A stretch of DNA of 64,000 bases from TH5896 sp049578985 (GTDB lineage Archaea; Thermoproteota; Nitrososphaeria; Nitrososphaerales; Nitrososphaeraceae). Position 1 is the first letter of the stretch. Each line of letters begins with the position of its first letter. The position numbers were made by a program, and so were the translations under genes. The DNA lies in the NCBI GenBank assembly GCA_049578985.1, contig JBAUMZ010000019.1:19290-83289 (forward strand), given 5' to 3'. Below are positions 35,989-44,657 of the stretch, in pieces. The notes beneath the pieces were generated by a model. That model saw nothing but the letters and a program-made list of their open reading frames with translations, searched no databases and was not told the DNA's origin.

Positions 35989-36417
35989 CTAGTAGAGCCT
36001 AGAGCCCTCACGGATCTCCTGAGCGGATTCAGGATCTTTTGAAGCATAGTATTCTACCATACTCATCTTGAGTACCTTTAAAGAGAGCAGTGCGCACTTT
36101 ATTCTTGCTGGCCCTAGATTCACTAGGCCAATATTTTCTAGGACGTCATCCTTACCTAATTCTTTAACTGATGTTAGCGGCTTGTTCATCACCATTTCGG
36201 TGAGCATTGATGCACTAGCCTGACTTATAGCACAACCCCTCCCCTCGAATTTGATGTCCTTGACGATATTATCTTCAACCCTCAGATGAATGTCAATTTC
36301 ATCTCCACAAAGCGGATTACTATCATGAAAGCTTACATCCGCGTCAGATATCCTCCCTTTATTTCTAGGATTTCTATAATGATCAAGTATTATCTCCCTG
36401 TAAATATCCTCACTCAA
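35989..36417 (-). CDS. sufU: SufU/IscU-type iron-sulfur scaffold protein
   Basis: 142 residues. Metal/cluster residues are in NPLCGDEIDIH, GRGCAISQASASM and ARIKCALLSLKVL, the three-cysteine pattern of NifU_N/SufU. It accepts sulfur from SufS and builds or passes iron-sulfur clusters. TTG 36417 overlaps the stop of sufS by 4 bases, a coupled sufS-sufU operon. Confidence 0.93.
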   Translation of the reverse strand: MSEDIYREIILDHYRNPRNKGRISDADVSFHDSNPLCGDEIDIHLRVEDNIVKDIKFEGRGCAISQASASMLTEMVMNKPLTSVKELGKDDVLENIGLVNLGPARIKCALLSLKVLKMSMVEYYASKDPESAQEIREGSRLY

Positions 36418-37661
36418 AGTCCAAACAACCTCCGTGCACTCTGTAATGCGTCAATCAATATATTAACCTCGTCTTTTGAGTTATAAACGTAGAAGCTGAC
36501 TCTTGAAGTAGCAGAAACATCCAATCTCTCCATAAGTACCTGAGCGCAATGATGTCCTGACCTCATCGCGATACCAAAGTCATTTAAGATGGTAGCCAAG
36601 TCATGTGGATGAATGTCACCCAAATTGAAAGATATGACTGCACCTCTTTCATTAATAAGGTGCGGACCATATATTGTGATCCCTTGGATCTCCTTCATTC
36701 TCTCCAAAGCGTATTCAGTAATCAGCATCTCATGTTGTCGAATATTCTCAAACCCAAGATCGTTTAGATAATCTATCGCCGCACCAAAGCCTATTACGTC
36801 AGCAATGTTGGGAGTCCCTGCTTCAAATTTGTATGGCAAGTCGTTAAATAAAGTATATTCCTTATGGACTTCCTTGATCATATCTCCGCCCCCCATGAAA
36901 GGTGGCATCTCCTCCAGAATTTCCCTCTTGGCAAAGAGAATCCCAACTCCAGTTGGACCAAGCATTTTGTGAGCAGAGAAAGCCATAAAATCGCAGTCAA
37001 GATCTTGAACATCGACTTTCATATGAGGGACTGACTGAGCTGCATCGATCATCACTGGGACTTGCATTTCGTGAGCAAGCTTCGTCATTTTCTTTACAGG
37101 CAAAATAGTACCTAAAACGTTAGACATTTGGGAAACTGAAACCAATTTCAGATTGGGATCATGAACTTTTTGTGCATAATCCTCCATGTAAATACGCCCT
37201 TCGTCTCCAACACTCAAATAATCTAGCGATGCCCCCGCCTCTCCAGTTACTAACTGCCACGGCACGATATTGCTATGATGCTCGATTTCAGTTATCAGTA
37301 CCTTCTTACTTTTAGTAAGATGCTGGCGAGCCCAACATCTGGCTATTAGATTTATTGACTCGGTCGCATTTCTAGTAAAAATAATTTCGTCAGTAGACCT
37401 TGCATTGACTAACTTGGCAACCTTACGACGAACCTCCTCATATGCAAATGTTGCCTCCTCTGCCAATTGATGGACAGCTCGATGAATATTTGAATTGTAA
37501 TTCATGTAATAATTGCTAATTGAGTCGATCACAGTTCTAGGCTTTTGTGTGGTAGCAGCGTTGTCGAGATAGATTAGCTTATGGCCTCCCTTAATCCGTC
37601 TCTGAAGGATTGGAAAGTCCTGTCTTATCTTATCTACATCTATGGTCGAGCTCTGCAACAT
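36414..37661 (-). CDS. sufS: SufS-type cysteine desulfurase
   Basis: PLP enzyme that releases sulfur from cysteine as a persulfide. 415 residues: YLDNAATTQKP, NSNIHRAVHQLAEEA, PLP-lysine FMAFSAHKMLGPTGVG, and the catalytic cysteine loop MRSGHHCAQVLMERL. ATG 37661. It is first in a sufS-sufU pair. An internal 60-bp piece (37430-37489, encoding residues around HRAVHQLAEEATFAYEEVR) is repeated exactly at 39211-39270. Confidence 0.95.
   Translation of the reverse strand: MLQSSTIDVDKIRQDFPILQRRIKGGHKLIYLDNAATTQKPRTVIDSISNYYMNYNSNIHRAVHQLAEEATFAYEEVRRKVAKLVNARSTDEIIFTRNATESINLIARCWARQHLTKSKKVLITEIEHHSNIVPWQLVTGEAGASLDYLSVGDEGRIYMEDYAQKVHDPNLKLVSVSQMSNVLGTILPVKKMTKLAHEMQVPVMIDAAQSVPHMKVDVQDLDCDFMAFSAHKMLGPTGVGILFAKREILEEMPPFMGGGDMIKEVHKEYTLFNDLPYKFEAGTPNIADVIGFGAAIDYLNDLGFENIRQHEMLITEYALERMKEIQGITIYGPHLINERGAVISFNLGDIHPHDLATILNDFGIAMRSGHHCAQVLMERLDVSATSRVSFYVYNSKDEVNILIDALQSARRLFGL
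37430..37489. repeat. 60-bp direct repeat, copy 1 (inside sufS)
   Basis: Begins gaacctcctcatatgcaaat and ends gctcgatgaatat on the plus strand. Every base matches 39211-39270. This copy is in-frame coding sequence of sufS and is therefore the presumable source. Confidence 0.9.
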
Positions 37662-37912
37662 ATTACTACTCTCCTTCAGAAAGCGTCCTCAGTTAAGCAA
37701 TATCTCTTATGTCCTATTTAAACGAGAGCACTCAGGCTCTATACTATAAGGTCATAACAAAACTGCCAATTTCATGTACTGTTGTATTCGGTATCACTTT
37801 CAAGGCGACTTTCAGTCCTAACTTACCGTAGAAACAGTTTTTGTTTTGAGGCTATCTATCCCACACTACTCGGCAAGTTTAAATTGGAATATCAGGGAAA
37901 TTAAAAATCAAC

Positions 37913-38158
37913 GTGACAATTGTCCTCTGGCGAGAACCTTGGCTCAAGCCGTTGACCGATATGGAAACCGGGACCGAAGTTTGTGCAATCTGTAAAATAG
38001 GCTTTCAGGTCATGGATTTTGTAACTTCTTGTGAATTCTGTTCCATTGGAGTGATCCATGATGGTTGTGCACACGAGCATATTCTTCACGAACATAAAAC
38101 ATTGTTGGATAGAAAGATATTGTTGCATAGAGAAAGGAGACTGCATGACTATCAGTAA
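37913..38158 (+). CDS. Small cysteine/histidine-rich zinc-binding protein
   Basis: 81 residues with CAIC (25-28 region), CEFC and a His-rich HDGCAHEHILHEH block, spaced as a probable zinc-binding pair resembling RING/treble-clef fragments. No family recognised. GTG 37913 fits a TATA-like box (gtttaaatt at 37877-37885) for a leaderless message; an ATG at 37961 (METGTEVCAIC) is an alternative that keeps all zinc ligands. It is convergent with the ABC ATPase gene (7-base gap). Confidence 0.55.
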   Translation: MTIVLWREPWLKPLTDMETGTEVCAICKIGFQVMDFVTSCEFCSIGVIHDGCAHEHILHEHKTLLDRKILLHRERRLHDYQ

Positions 38159-38164
38159 CCCAGA

Positions 38165-39181
38165 TTAGTTGTTCGAACCTTCAAGATCGAACTCTTTGTA
38201 TAACCAGCATTTTACGTATCCTGTGTTGGTTTTGAACAGAGGAGGGTCCTGTAAACATATGTCCATCGCATGAGGACATCTATCGTAAAATCTACATCCC
38301 TTCATCTTCGAGGCCAAGTCGGGAGGATTTCCTTTGATAGAGTCAATTTTATTGTAGGTGGCATGGATTTTGGGTATAGCCTCAATCAAAGCCTGAGTAT
38401 ATGGATGCCTTGGATTAATGAGCAGTTCCGCTGAAGAAGACAACTCTACAATCTGCCCTGCATACATAATCCCTATCTTGTCGGCAATCTCAGATATAAG
38501 AGAAATATCGTGGGTTATCATTACGATGTTCATATTTCTTTCAGCTTTGAGTTTCTTCAGCAAATTCATTATTTGTGCTTGGACAAGGACGTCTAATGCA
38601 GTGGTGGGTTCGTCTGCAATGAGAATGAGGGGTTGCAGTATGAGAGCCATGGCTATAACAACGCGTTGCTTCATGCCTCCACTTAGCTCATGCGGATATC
38701 TGTTGGCAACCGATCTGTCAAGTCCAACATCCGTAAGCGCCTGATAGATAAACTGTTCAAAATCGCCCTTTATCTTGTGCTCTCGCATAACCTCACGCAA
38801 CTGTTCGGAAATTCTGTAGACGGGGTCTAAGCTATTCATGGCACCTTGGAAAACTACTGCAATTTTTTTCCATCTTATTTCACGATTAAAAAAACTCTCA
38901 GATAATTCGAGCACATTTTTTCCATTAACGTATATTTTTCCTTTTAATATTTTACCAGGAAAATTTACCGAACGTATAATCGCCGCCCCCAAAGTACTCT
39001 TACCCGAGGCTGACTCACCGACAATACCAATCGACTCATTGCCGCTTATTTCAAATGAAACGTCGTCGACCGCCCTTACCCTGCCTCGATTGGTGAAATA
39101 GTAAACTTGGAGGTCTTTTACTTTTAATCTAGAATTTGCAAGGTGCAATGAGTCGTCTGATTTAGGGGTGCGTTGGGACAA
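38165..39181 (-). CDS. Peptide/nickel-type ABC transporter ATP-binding protein (DppD/OppD-like)
   Basis: 338 residues. Walker A GESASGKST, signature LSGGMKQRV, Walker B LILIADEPTTALD, H-loop ITHDISLI, and the C-terminal oligopeptide-transporter extension NPRHPYTQALIEAIPKI with the CRFYDRCPHAMDIC cysteine cluster. Normally encoded with a binding protein, two permeases and a second ATPase; none is here, so its partners must be elsewhere or lost. TTG 39181. A 60-bp copy of sufS sequence lies 30 bases upstream of its start. Confidence 0.9.
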   Translation of the reverse strand: MSQRTPKSDDSLHLANSRLKVKDLQVYYFTNRGRVRAVDDVSFEISGNESIGIVGESASGKSTLGAAIIRSVNFPGKILKGKIYVNGKNVLELSESFFNREIRWKKIAVVFQGAMNSLDPVYRISEQLREVMREHKIKGDFEQFIYQALTDVGLDRSVANRYPHELSGGMKQRVVIAMALILQPLILIADEPTTALDVLVQAQIMNLLKKLKAERNMNIVMITHDISLISEIADKIGIMYAGQIVELSSSAELLINPRHPYTQALIEAIPKIHATYNKIDSIKGNPPDLASKMKGCRFYDRCPHAMDICLQDPPLFKTNTGYVKCWLYKEFDLEGSNN

Positions 39182-39496
39182 TCACTAGATACGAGTGGTC
39201 AGTACCATATGAACCTCCTCATATGCAAATGTTGCCTCCTCTGCCAATTGATGGACAGCTCGATGAATATCCTTTTTTTACCTCCTAAATCATTATAGAA
39301 CTGTAGGTTAAGCCTCATCCCAATCAACGAGCAACACACACTGCATTTAGACTGAGCATTAGGTTCAAGCTCATAGGACAAAACATTATGGGAGGGCTGA
39401 CCAGGACAAGCATTTAACAAAGCAGTACGTAGCGCGCTGTACACTCACCATGCCAAGAGGTTATATTACAGAAATGATAATTAACCAAAGTTTCTG
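39182..39496. other. Intergenic region with sufS-derived repeat
   Basis: This 315-base stretch has no supported gene. It contains the second copy of the 60-bp repeat and, further right, a GC-richer segment (about 39390-39440) with no recognised RNA fold. A TATA-like element for the TTG at 39497 can be seen near 39462-39470. Confidence 0.6.
39211..39270. repeat. 60-bp direct repeat, copy 2 (intergenic)
   Basis: Exact copy of 37430-37489 in the same orientation, outside any gene and out of frame with anything coding. Flanking bases on both sides differ from sufS at once, so the copied tract has sharp borders. Confidence 0.9.
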
Positions 39497-40018
39497 TTGA
39501 AAACTCCTATTTGCTTGTTTGATGCAAAGACCGGCATCCTGTGTTCGAAGTGTGATGCAAAGCTGACTTCAGGTCATCTTAACCAAGCAGCCGTGTACTC
39601 CTCTATCAAACTTGCGAAATTGGCGGAGAAGGACCAGGAGATCAGCAAATTTACATTAGTTGGTTCTCATAAGGTCGATGATGATTATATCCTCTTTTTG
39701 AGAACTTCGGATATCATTACTATAAGAAGTAACCCATCTATTATCAAAAAATTTAAGGGAGAATTCAATGCCAATATTTGGTTTATAGAAGCGGAAGGAA
39801 CAGATAGGAGATTTATGGAAAACCTATTTTACCCTCTACGAATCTTGAATATGAATTTAATTTGGTTACCTGATGGTAACAAATTGACAAGGGTAACAGT
39901 AAGTCAGGAATTGGCGAAGAGGTCAAGTTTTCCACTTGATGTGGAAAGATTCAGGAAGGTTGCCAGGGCGGTCAAGAATATTGATCTCATAGTTGAATTT
40001 GAACCTCAGTCAAATTAA
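39497..40018 (+). CDS. Archaeal NusA/KH-like protein with N-terminal zinc motif
   Basis: 173 residues starting MKTPICLFDAKTGILCSKC, a Cys6/Cys16/Cys19 set typical of an archaeal family often annotated as a NusA-like transcription factor; the rest (ANIWFIEAEGTDRRFMENLFYPL) could be a KH-type RNA-binding fold. I know the family only by this N-terminal signature, so the functional name is tentative. TTG 39497 keeps the cysteine motif at the start. It precedes aspS by 19 bases, the same strand, probably one transcript. Confidence 0.65.
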   Translation: MKTPICLFDAKTGILCSKCDAKLTSGHLNQAAVYSSIKLAKLAEKDQEISKFTLVGSHKVDDDYILFLRTSDIITIRSNPSIIKKFKGEFNANIWFIEAEGTDRRFMENLFYPLRILNMNLIWLPDGNKLTRVTVSQELAKRSSFPLDVERFRKVARAVKNIDLIVEFEPQSN

Positions 40019-40037
40019 GGCAGTTTGGGTTTAACAC

Positions 40038-41426
40038 ATGCCAGAGAAGCTAAAAATGACTCGATCACATCTTGCAGACTGCATCACTAACGAGGTCGTA
40101 GACAGGGATATCTGTGTAGCAGGATGGATTGAAGATATTCGAGACATTGGGAAACTAGGCTTTGTATCGATGCGAGACTTTACAGGCATGATGCAGATCG
40201 TTGTCGCTGGAGATCTGTTGGATCAAATAAGAATGATCCCAAGACAAAGTTGCATTCTCGTCGAGGGAAAAGTTCAGAGTAGTAAAGCCAAGAATGTTAA
40301 TTTTGAGATTAAAGCGAATAAGATATCCCTGTTATCAAAGGCTATTCATCCACTCCCCATCGATCCAACGGGACGTGTCGTATCATCCACAGATAAAAGA
40401 ATCGATTCAAGAGCATTGGATCTTAGAGATCCCAAGGTTTCAGCGATCTTTAGACTACGCTCTTCTGCGTTGCAAACGATACGAGAATTTCTCAGGTCAA
40501 GACGATTCACTGAGGTAACTACGCCCAAGATAATTGGGACATCTACTGAAGGCGGAGCGAATTTGTTTCGATGCGAATATTTTGGTAAGCATGCATATCT
40601 AGCGCAGAGTCCACAGCTATATAAAGAGCAGTTGACGGTCGGCTTGGAGCGCGTATTTGAAATAGGTCCATATTTTAGGGCAGAAAAATCTCATACCGTG
40701 AGGCATCTGGCCGAGTTCACAAGCGTAGACGTGGAAGCAGCATTTCTTGATTACACCGACGTTATGGACATCGTTGCGGATCTAGTGAGAAGAGTAATAC
40801 AAGATCTGATGCAGCTTTGCAATGCTGATCTGAAGGCGACTTGGCAGAAGATCACAGAGCCGCATGCAGTGGCGAACCGGAATGAGGACGAAGCGATCCA
40901 TGATATGAAGGCAATTTTTGGCATTTCAGACGAATCTAGATTGGATGGTTCGGAATTGAAAATTGAGCAGATAACCTATGAAAAGGCTCTTGATGAATTG
41001 AGGGACCAGGGAGAATCTTTCTCCTTTGGAGACGATCTATCTGATACGGCGTTACGCAAACTTGGTGATTTGTATAAAGGGTTCTATTTCATCACCGATT
41101 GGCCGATGAGGCTGAAGCCCTTTTACATCCATGAAAAGGAAGGAAATCAGGAGCTCTCTTGTTCCTTCGATCTTCAGTTTGGATACCTAGAGCTTGTCTC
41201 CGGAGGCAGAAGACAGCATGACCCCGATAAGTTGAAGAATAAGATCATAGAACAGGGCTTAGATCCTTCAGGATTTGAAGATCATTTGAGAGCGTTCCAG
41301 TGGGGAATGCCGCCTCACTCGGGGTGGGGATTGGGATTTGATCGACTCATGATGGTTCTGACAAACTCTCAGAACGTTCGCGAGGTCGTCTTATATCCTA
41401 GAGACGCTGAAAGGCTTAGCCCTTGA
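40038..41426 (+). CDS. aspS: Aspartyl-tRNA synthetase, archaeal type
   Basis: Class II synthetase, 462 residues. N-terminal OB fold (DICVAGWIEDIRDIGKLGFVSMRD), motif 2 FRAEKSHTVRHLAEFTSVDVE, YLAQSPQLYKEQL, and motif 3 GWGLGFDRLMMVL. The archaeal/eukaryotic form lacks the bacterial GAD insertion. It may be non-discriminating and also charge tRNA-Asn where a Gat amidotransferase exists; that cannot be decided here. ATG 40038, or 40056. Confidence 0.96.
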   Translation: MPEKLKMTRSHLADCITNEVVDRDICVAGWIEDIRDIGKLGFVSMRDFTGMMQIVVAGDLLDQIRMIPRQSCILVEGKVQSSKAKNVNFEIKANKISLLSKAIHPLPIDPTGRVVSSTDKRIDSRALDLRDPKVSAIFRLRSSALQTIREFLRSRRFTEVTTPKIIGTSTEGGANLFRCEYFGKHAYLAQSPQLYKEQLTVGLERVFEIGPYFRAEKSHTVRHLAEFTSVDVEAAFLDYTDVMDIVADLVRRVIQDLMQLCNADLKATWQKITEPHAVANRNEDEAIHDMKAIFGISDESRLDGSELKIEQITYEKALDELRDQGESFSFGDDLSDTALRKLGDLYKGFYFITDWPMRLKPFYIHEKEGNQELSCSFDLQFGYLELVSGGRRQHDPDKLKNKIIEQGLDPSGFEDHLRAFQWGMPPHSGWGLGFDRLMMVLTNSQNVREVVLYPRDAERLSP

Positions 41427-41443
41427 AAGATAGAATTTTAGCC

Positions 41444-41887
41444 TCATGGTGAATATTGCACAGAGGAGGTTTCCAGTTTAATTTGAACTACTTTATCATC
41501 AAGGACATAAGCGGCGAAGCTGTGAGACAGAGTCGAATAAATTAGCCAAACAACAGGGTTTAGTTCCATATATTCTTTGTCTATTATAGATGGATACGCT
41601 TTTGAAGAATGTGAGTGAAATATACCGACCACCTCCATGTTACGAGAACTGATCTCTTGATATGCATTAATTAGTTCATTTGAATCGATTCTAAAGGAAT
41701 AAATCGAATCGTCGGCATTTCTCATACGAAGAACGGCTAGGACGTTGGCCTGTTCATCATCCGATTTATCATTGATAATCATGAAGGTCCCTTCTAGTAG
41801 AGCACAAGCTTCTGCAGGATAGCATTCTTTTGCGATCCTTTCAAGTTCCAGAAGATGCTGTTGAGAGATAGAGATAGTGATAATCAA
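41444..41887 (-). CDS. JAMM/MPN+ metalloprotease
   Basis: 147 residues with the zinc JAMM set: Glu26 in PAEACALLEG, then GIFHSHSSKAYPSIID giving His91, His93, Ser100 and Asp103. The spacing between the second His and Ser is six residues, one shorter than the most usual form. Related archaeal enzymes remove ubiquitin-like SAMP proteins or process sulfur carriers. TTG 41887. It is convergent with aspS. Confidence 0.88.
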   Translation of the reverse strand: MIITISISQQHLLELERIAKECYPAEACALLEGTFMIINDKSDDEQANVLAVLRMRNADDSIYSFRIDSNELINAYQEISSRNMEVVGIFHSHSSKAYPSIIDKEYMELNPVVWLIYSTLSHSFAAYVLDDKVVQIKLETSSVQYSP

Positions 41888-41985
41888 AACTCAAAATGAT
41901 CTAACAACACGAGATATTGCTAACCGTCAAGTCGGGAATAATTCAGTGCTAACAGTCAAGATAATCTGCCTGAGCTGCCAACAAG

Positions 41986-43023
41986 CTAGAAGCCATTTAG
42001 TTTGTTTACCAGGATTGTCGAGGTGTAATCCATGCCGACCAATGAGTTGTCAGAGTGCTGTACTAAAGTTAGCGGTGAATCAGGTTTAATGGACGATACG
42101 TTTGTAACTAGAGGAGGATTCATGTTGGACTGATTACCATTAGCGGTAGTAGTGTTGCTCCTCTCAAAGACGAAGCTGGCCTTCATAAATGGATGCAAGG
42201 TGCAGAAATAATCATAACTATCCTCACTTAGATTTGAAGTTTCAAGAAGAAAGGTATCTCCAGCCATTAATAATGAAGAGTCAAAAGTTTGACCCTCATC
42301 AACAGAACTCGTCACGGTGTGAGGTGTATTGTCATTATTTGTCCACTCAATTGAGTCACCCTTCGATACGTTAAGAATAGCAGGATCGTAAGAGGGATTA
42401 CCCTGCGACGAGGCACCAGGCAGAATACTTACGTCGACAACAGGTCCAGAACTCGATCCTGTAGTAATACTAGCGTTACCAGAAGCCTCAGACTCACTTG
42501 ATGCATTCCCCCCGGTTGTGGACATATTCTCGCCTCCCGCCTGTCCTTGGACCGCATCTTGTTCGGATGATACCTTTGGAGAAACCAACCCAAAAACGTA
42601 AAAAGTTCCACCGCCTACAACTGCCGCGGCAATAAATATCACGCTAATAGCCTTCACATATGGACTCTCTTTGTAAGACGCCACTATTATCACAGTCGCA
42701 GGAATTGCGACTACCATCATCAATCCAATATAGGCAAATATGCTTGGTACAGTAGTACTTATAGTAACGGCTGCTGCGACGCCGAATGTGACCAGGAATC
42801 CTAGTGTGATAAATGTTGCTGATTTGGCCTTAGGACTCCTCGGAAATCCGTCCTTAAATATTCCCGCGGAAAGGAAGATTAAACCAATAAAGAGTGTCAG
42901 CAAAGACACAGCATGCATTCCGTCGATAAACGTCTTGGCTATGCCTGCAAGGGAAATTCCTACTCCTACTATTCCTATCGAAGTAAGGCCAATGCCTGGC
43001 GTAAGTAGGTCCCAGTCACTCAT
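41986..43023 (-). CDS. Membrane-anchored cupredoxin (plastocyanin-like) protein
   Basis: 345 residues in three parts: five hydrophobic helices in the first 147 residues; a Ser/Gly/Asn-rich linker (150-195); and a plastocyanin-type copper domain from 196 to 290 with a complete ligand set His235 (TPHTV), Cys274, His277 and Met280 (YFCTLHPFM). A Ser/Asn-rich tail of 55 residues follows. Blue copper proteins carry electrons outside the membrane in ammonia-oxidising archaea, which use copper in place of much cytochrome c. ATG 43023. It follows the PQQ-type propeller gene on the same strand. Confidence 0.9.
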   Translation of the reverse strand: MSDWDLLTPGIGLTSIGIVGVGISLAGIAKTFIDGMHAVSLLTLFIGLIFLSAGIFKDGFPRSPKAKSATFITLGFLVTFGVAAAVTISTTVPSIFAYIGLMMVVAIPATVIIVASYKESPYVKAISVIFIAAAVVGGGTFYVFGLVSPKVSSEQDAVQGQAGGENMSTTGGNASSESEASGNASITTGSSSGPVVDVSILPGASSQGNPSYDPAILNVSKGDSIEWTNNDNTPHTVTSSVDEGQTFDSSLLMAGDTFLLETSNLSEDSYDYFCTLHPFMKASFVFERSNTTTANGNQSNMNPPLVTNVSSIKPDSPLTLVQHSDNSLVGMDYTSTILVNKLNGF

Positions 43024-43183
43024 ATCGGTATCTTGTTGGGAGCAGACCCAGATAATTAATCTTTACTGGTATTACCAATGGTTCAATTTCTAACTTACCA
43101 AAGACGTGACGCGACATGCTGTCTTGAAGTCCTAGGTATGGGACTAACCCCCAAAGAAACAGTAAATCTCAGGTAAATTGACC

Positions 43184-44326
43184 TTAGCCTATGTATGGAA
43201 TCATCTCCCCTTGATCAAAAAAGTACAGATATCCATCTCTAGAACCCACAATAAGCATCCCTCCTGCCAGACAAGGTGATGAGTCTATCTTATCCATCGT
43301 AGGGAATTTCCAAAGTACCTGGCCCGTGAGTATGTCCAAGTAGTAAATATGCGAATCAAGTGAACCAACAAAAACTTTTAGGCTTTTCGTCAAAAGTGGT
43401 GATGCCCATATCTTGTCAGCGGTTTTAAACTTCCAGATCGAGGAACCATCTGCAGACCTTACACAATGCAGATAACCGCTCGAGGATCCTATTAAGACGT
43501 AGCCTTGAATTGAAGAAGGCGAGGAGAGCAAAGGTGATCTCAAATCTGAAGACCAAAGTATTGCACCATTATCCTTGTCAATCCGATAGAGGTTACCGCC
43601 TTGAGTTCCTATGTAAAGAGAAGTAGATCCGAGATCATTGTAATCACCACTATCGTTTGACAGACAGGGAGAGGAGGATCTAATCTTGCCTTCAAGTTTC
43701 GTTTTCCAGACCAACTTCCCGCCCAAGTCTAGCGCATACAAATTGCAATCATCAGAGCCTACGAAGATTTTGTGTCCATCGGACGACGGTGAAGACCAGA
43801 CCTCGCCGCCAGTAGCAAACTGCCATTTGAGAGTACCTTCATTGCTTATAGCGTAAATTTTTCCGTCTAGACATCCGAATACGTGAATATCATCAATAGA
43901 ACAGATTGAGGAAAATACTCCATTTTGAAGCACATACTTCCACTTCTTGGTTGCATCATGAACATTAAAGGCACTGACGCTACTAGGCTCACTATCAACG
44001 GCAGATTGATAGGCCCATCTTGAAAAGGTCCCTACTATTAGGTCGTCTTTGTATATTGAGGGGCTGGAAACTACAGGATTGCATGCATTAGCATGCCAGT
44101 TAACTACAAAACTCCGTCTATCAATTCGATACATGCGACCGGTAATTGTGCCTACATACACTGACTTATTGTCTGACACCGGTGATGAGAGCACGGGACC
44201 TACTCTTATCATATTCTTAAAGGTGGGCTTGCGCAGAGAAGCAGAATTGGACATGCCTGTCCTCTGGTTACTGCCTTTGAAGCAGGTCCACGAATCTTGT
44301 GATTTTAAGTCAGACGGTGATGACAT
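43184..44326 (-). CDS. PQQ-type beta-propeller protein without signal peptide
   Basis: 380 residues made of about eight repeats of the type vyvGs.dg.lyalD..tG...WkF..., for example VGSDDCNLYALDLGGKLVWK and VGSLDSHIYYLDILTGQVLW: the PQQ/BamB-like seven- or eight-bladed propeller. Catalytic residues of quinoprotein dehydrogenases are not evident, and the N-terminus (MSSPSDLKSQDSWTCFKG) is not a signal peptide, so it should be cytoplasmic, perhaps a scaffold. ATG 44326. Neighbour of the cupredoxin gene. Confidence 0.82.
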   Translation of the reverse strand: MSSPSDLKSQDSWTCFKGSNQRTGMSNSASLRKPTFKNMIRVGPVLSSPVSDNKSVYVGTITGRMYRIDRRSFVVNWHANACNPVVSSPSIYKDDLIVGTFSRWAYQSAVDSEPSSVSAFNVHDATKKWKYVLQNGVFSSICSIDDIHVFGCLDGKIYAISNEGTLKWQFATGGEVWSSPSSDGHKIFVGSDDCNLYALDLGGKLVWKTKLEGKIRSSSPCLSNDSGDYNDLGSTSLYIGTQGGNLYRIDKDNGAILWSSDLRSPLLSSPSSIQGYVLIGSSSGYLHCVRSADGSSIWKFKTADKIWASPLLTKSLKVFVGSLDSHIYYLDILTGQVLWKFPTMDKIDSSPCLAGGMLIVGSRDGYLYFFDQGEMIPYIG

Positions 44327-44474
44327 TTGATATGTTATTCAGTTCCAAATACTGAATGCGCTTTCAACTAGTAAATGTTGCATATCTCAGTCGCAAGTCA
44401 ATGAGGGGGTAGTTTTTCCTTCAAGTGGTGGACTAACACTTAAAAATAGGCAAAGATACTCCACGGTCTATAGC

Positions 44475-44633
44475 TTGGCTGCCAGAAAGAACACCTCGCG
44501 AAAAAAGAGATTAATAAAACGCACAAGACAGAATAGACCTGTACCAGCATGGGTTATCATTCGAACACATAGACATGTTAGAACAAATCCCAAGAAGCGC
44601 CTCTGGCGAAGGACAGATGTCAATGTTGGTTGA
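44475..44633 (+). CDS. rpl39e: 50S ribosomal protein L39e
   Basis: A 52-residue basic protein starting at TTG 44475: MAARKNTSRKKRLIKRTRQN, then RPVPAWVIIRTHRHVRTNPK and KRLWRRTDVNVG. The PVPAWV and NPKKRxWRRT segments are diagnostic of L39e, which lines the ribosomal exit tunnel. A TATA-like box (cttaaaaata at 44439-44448) lies at leaderless spacing. It is followed after 24 bases by rpl31e, the usual archaeal order. Confidence 0.93.
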   Translation: MAARKNTSRKKRLIKRTRQNRPVPAWVIIRTHRHVRTNPKKRLWRRTDVNVG

Positions 44634-44657
44634 AATTAGAGGTGGCAAAAAGGATTA

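Noticed and set aside
39199..39444. Minus-strand frame of 81 codons covering the second copy of the 60-bp repeat
   Set aside because: It reads the sufS copy in a frame different from sufS and the rest is not protein-like; accidental frame.
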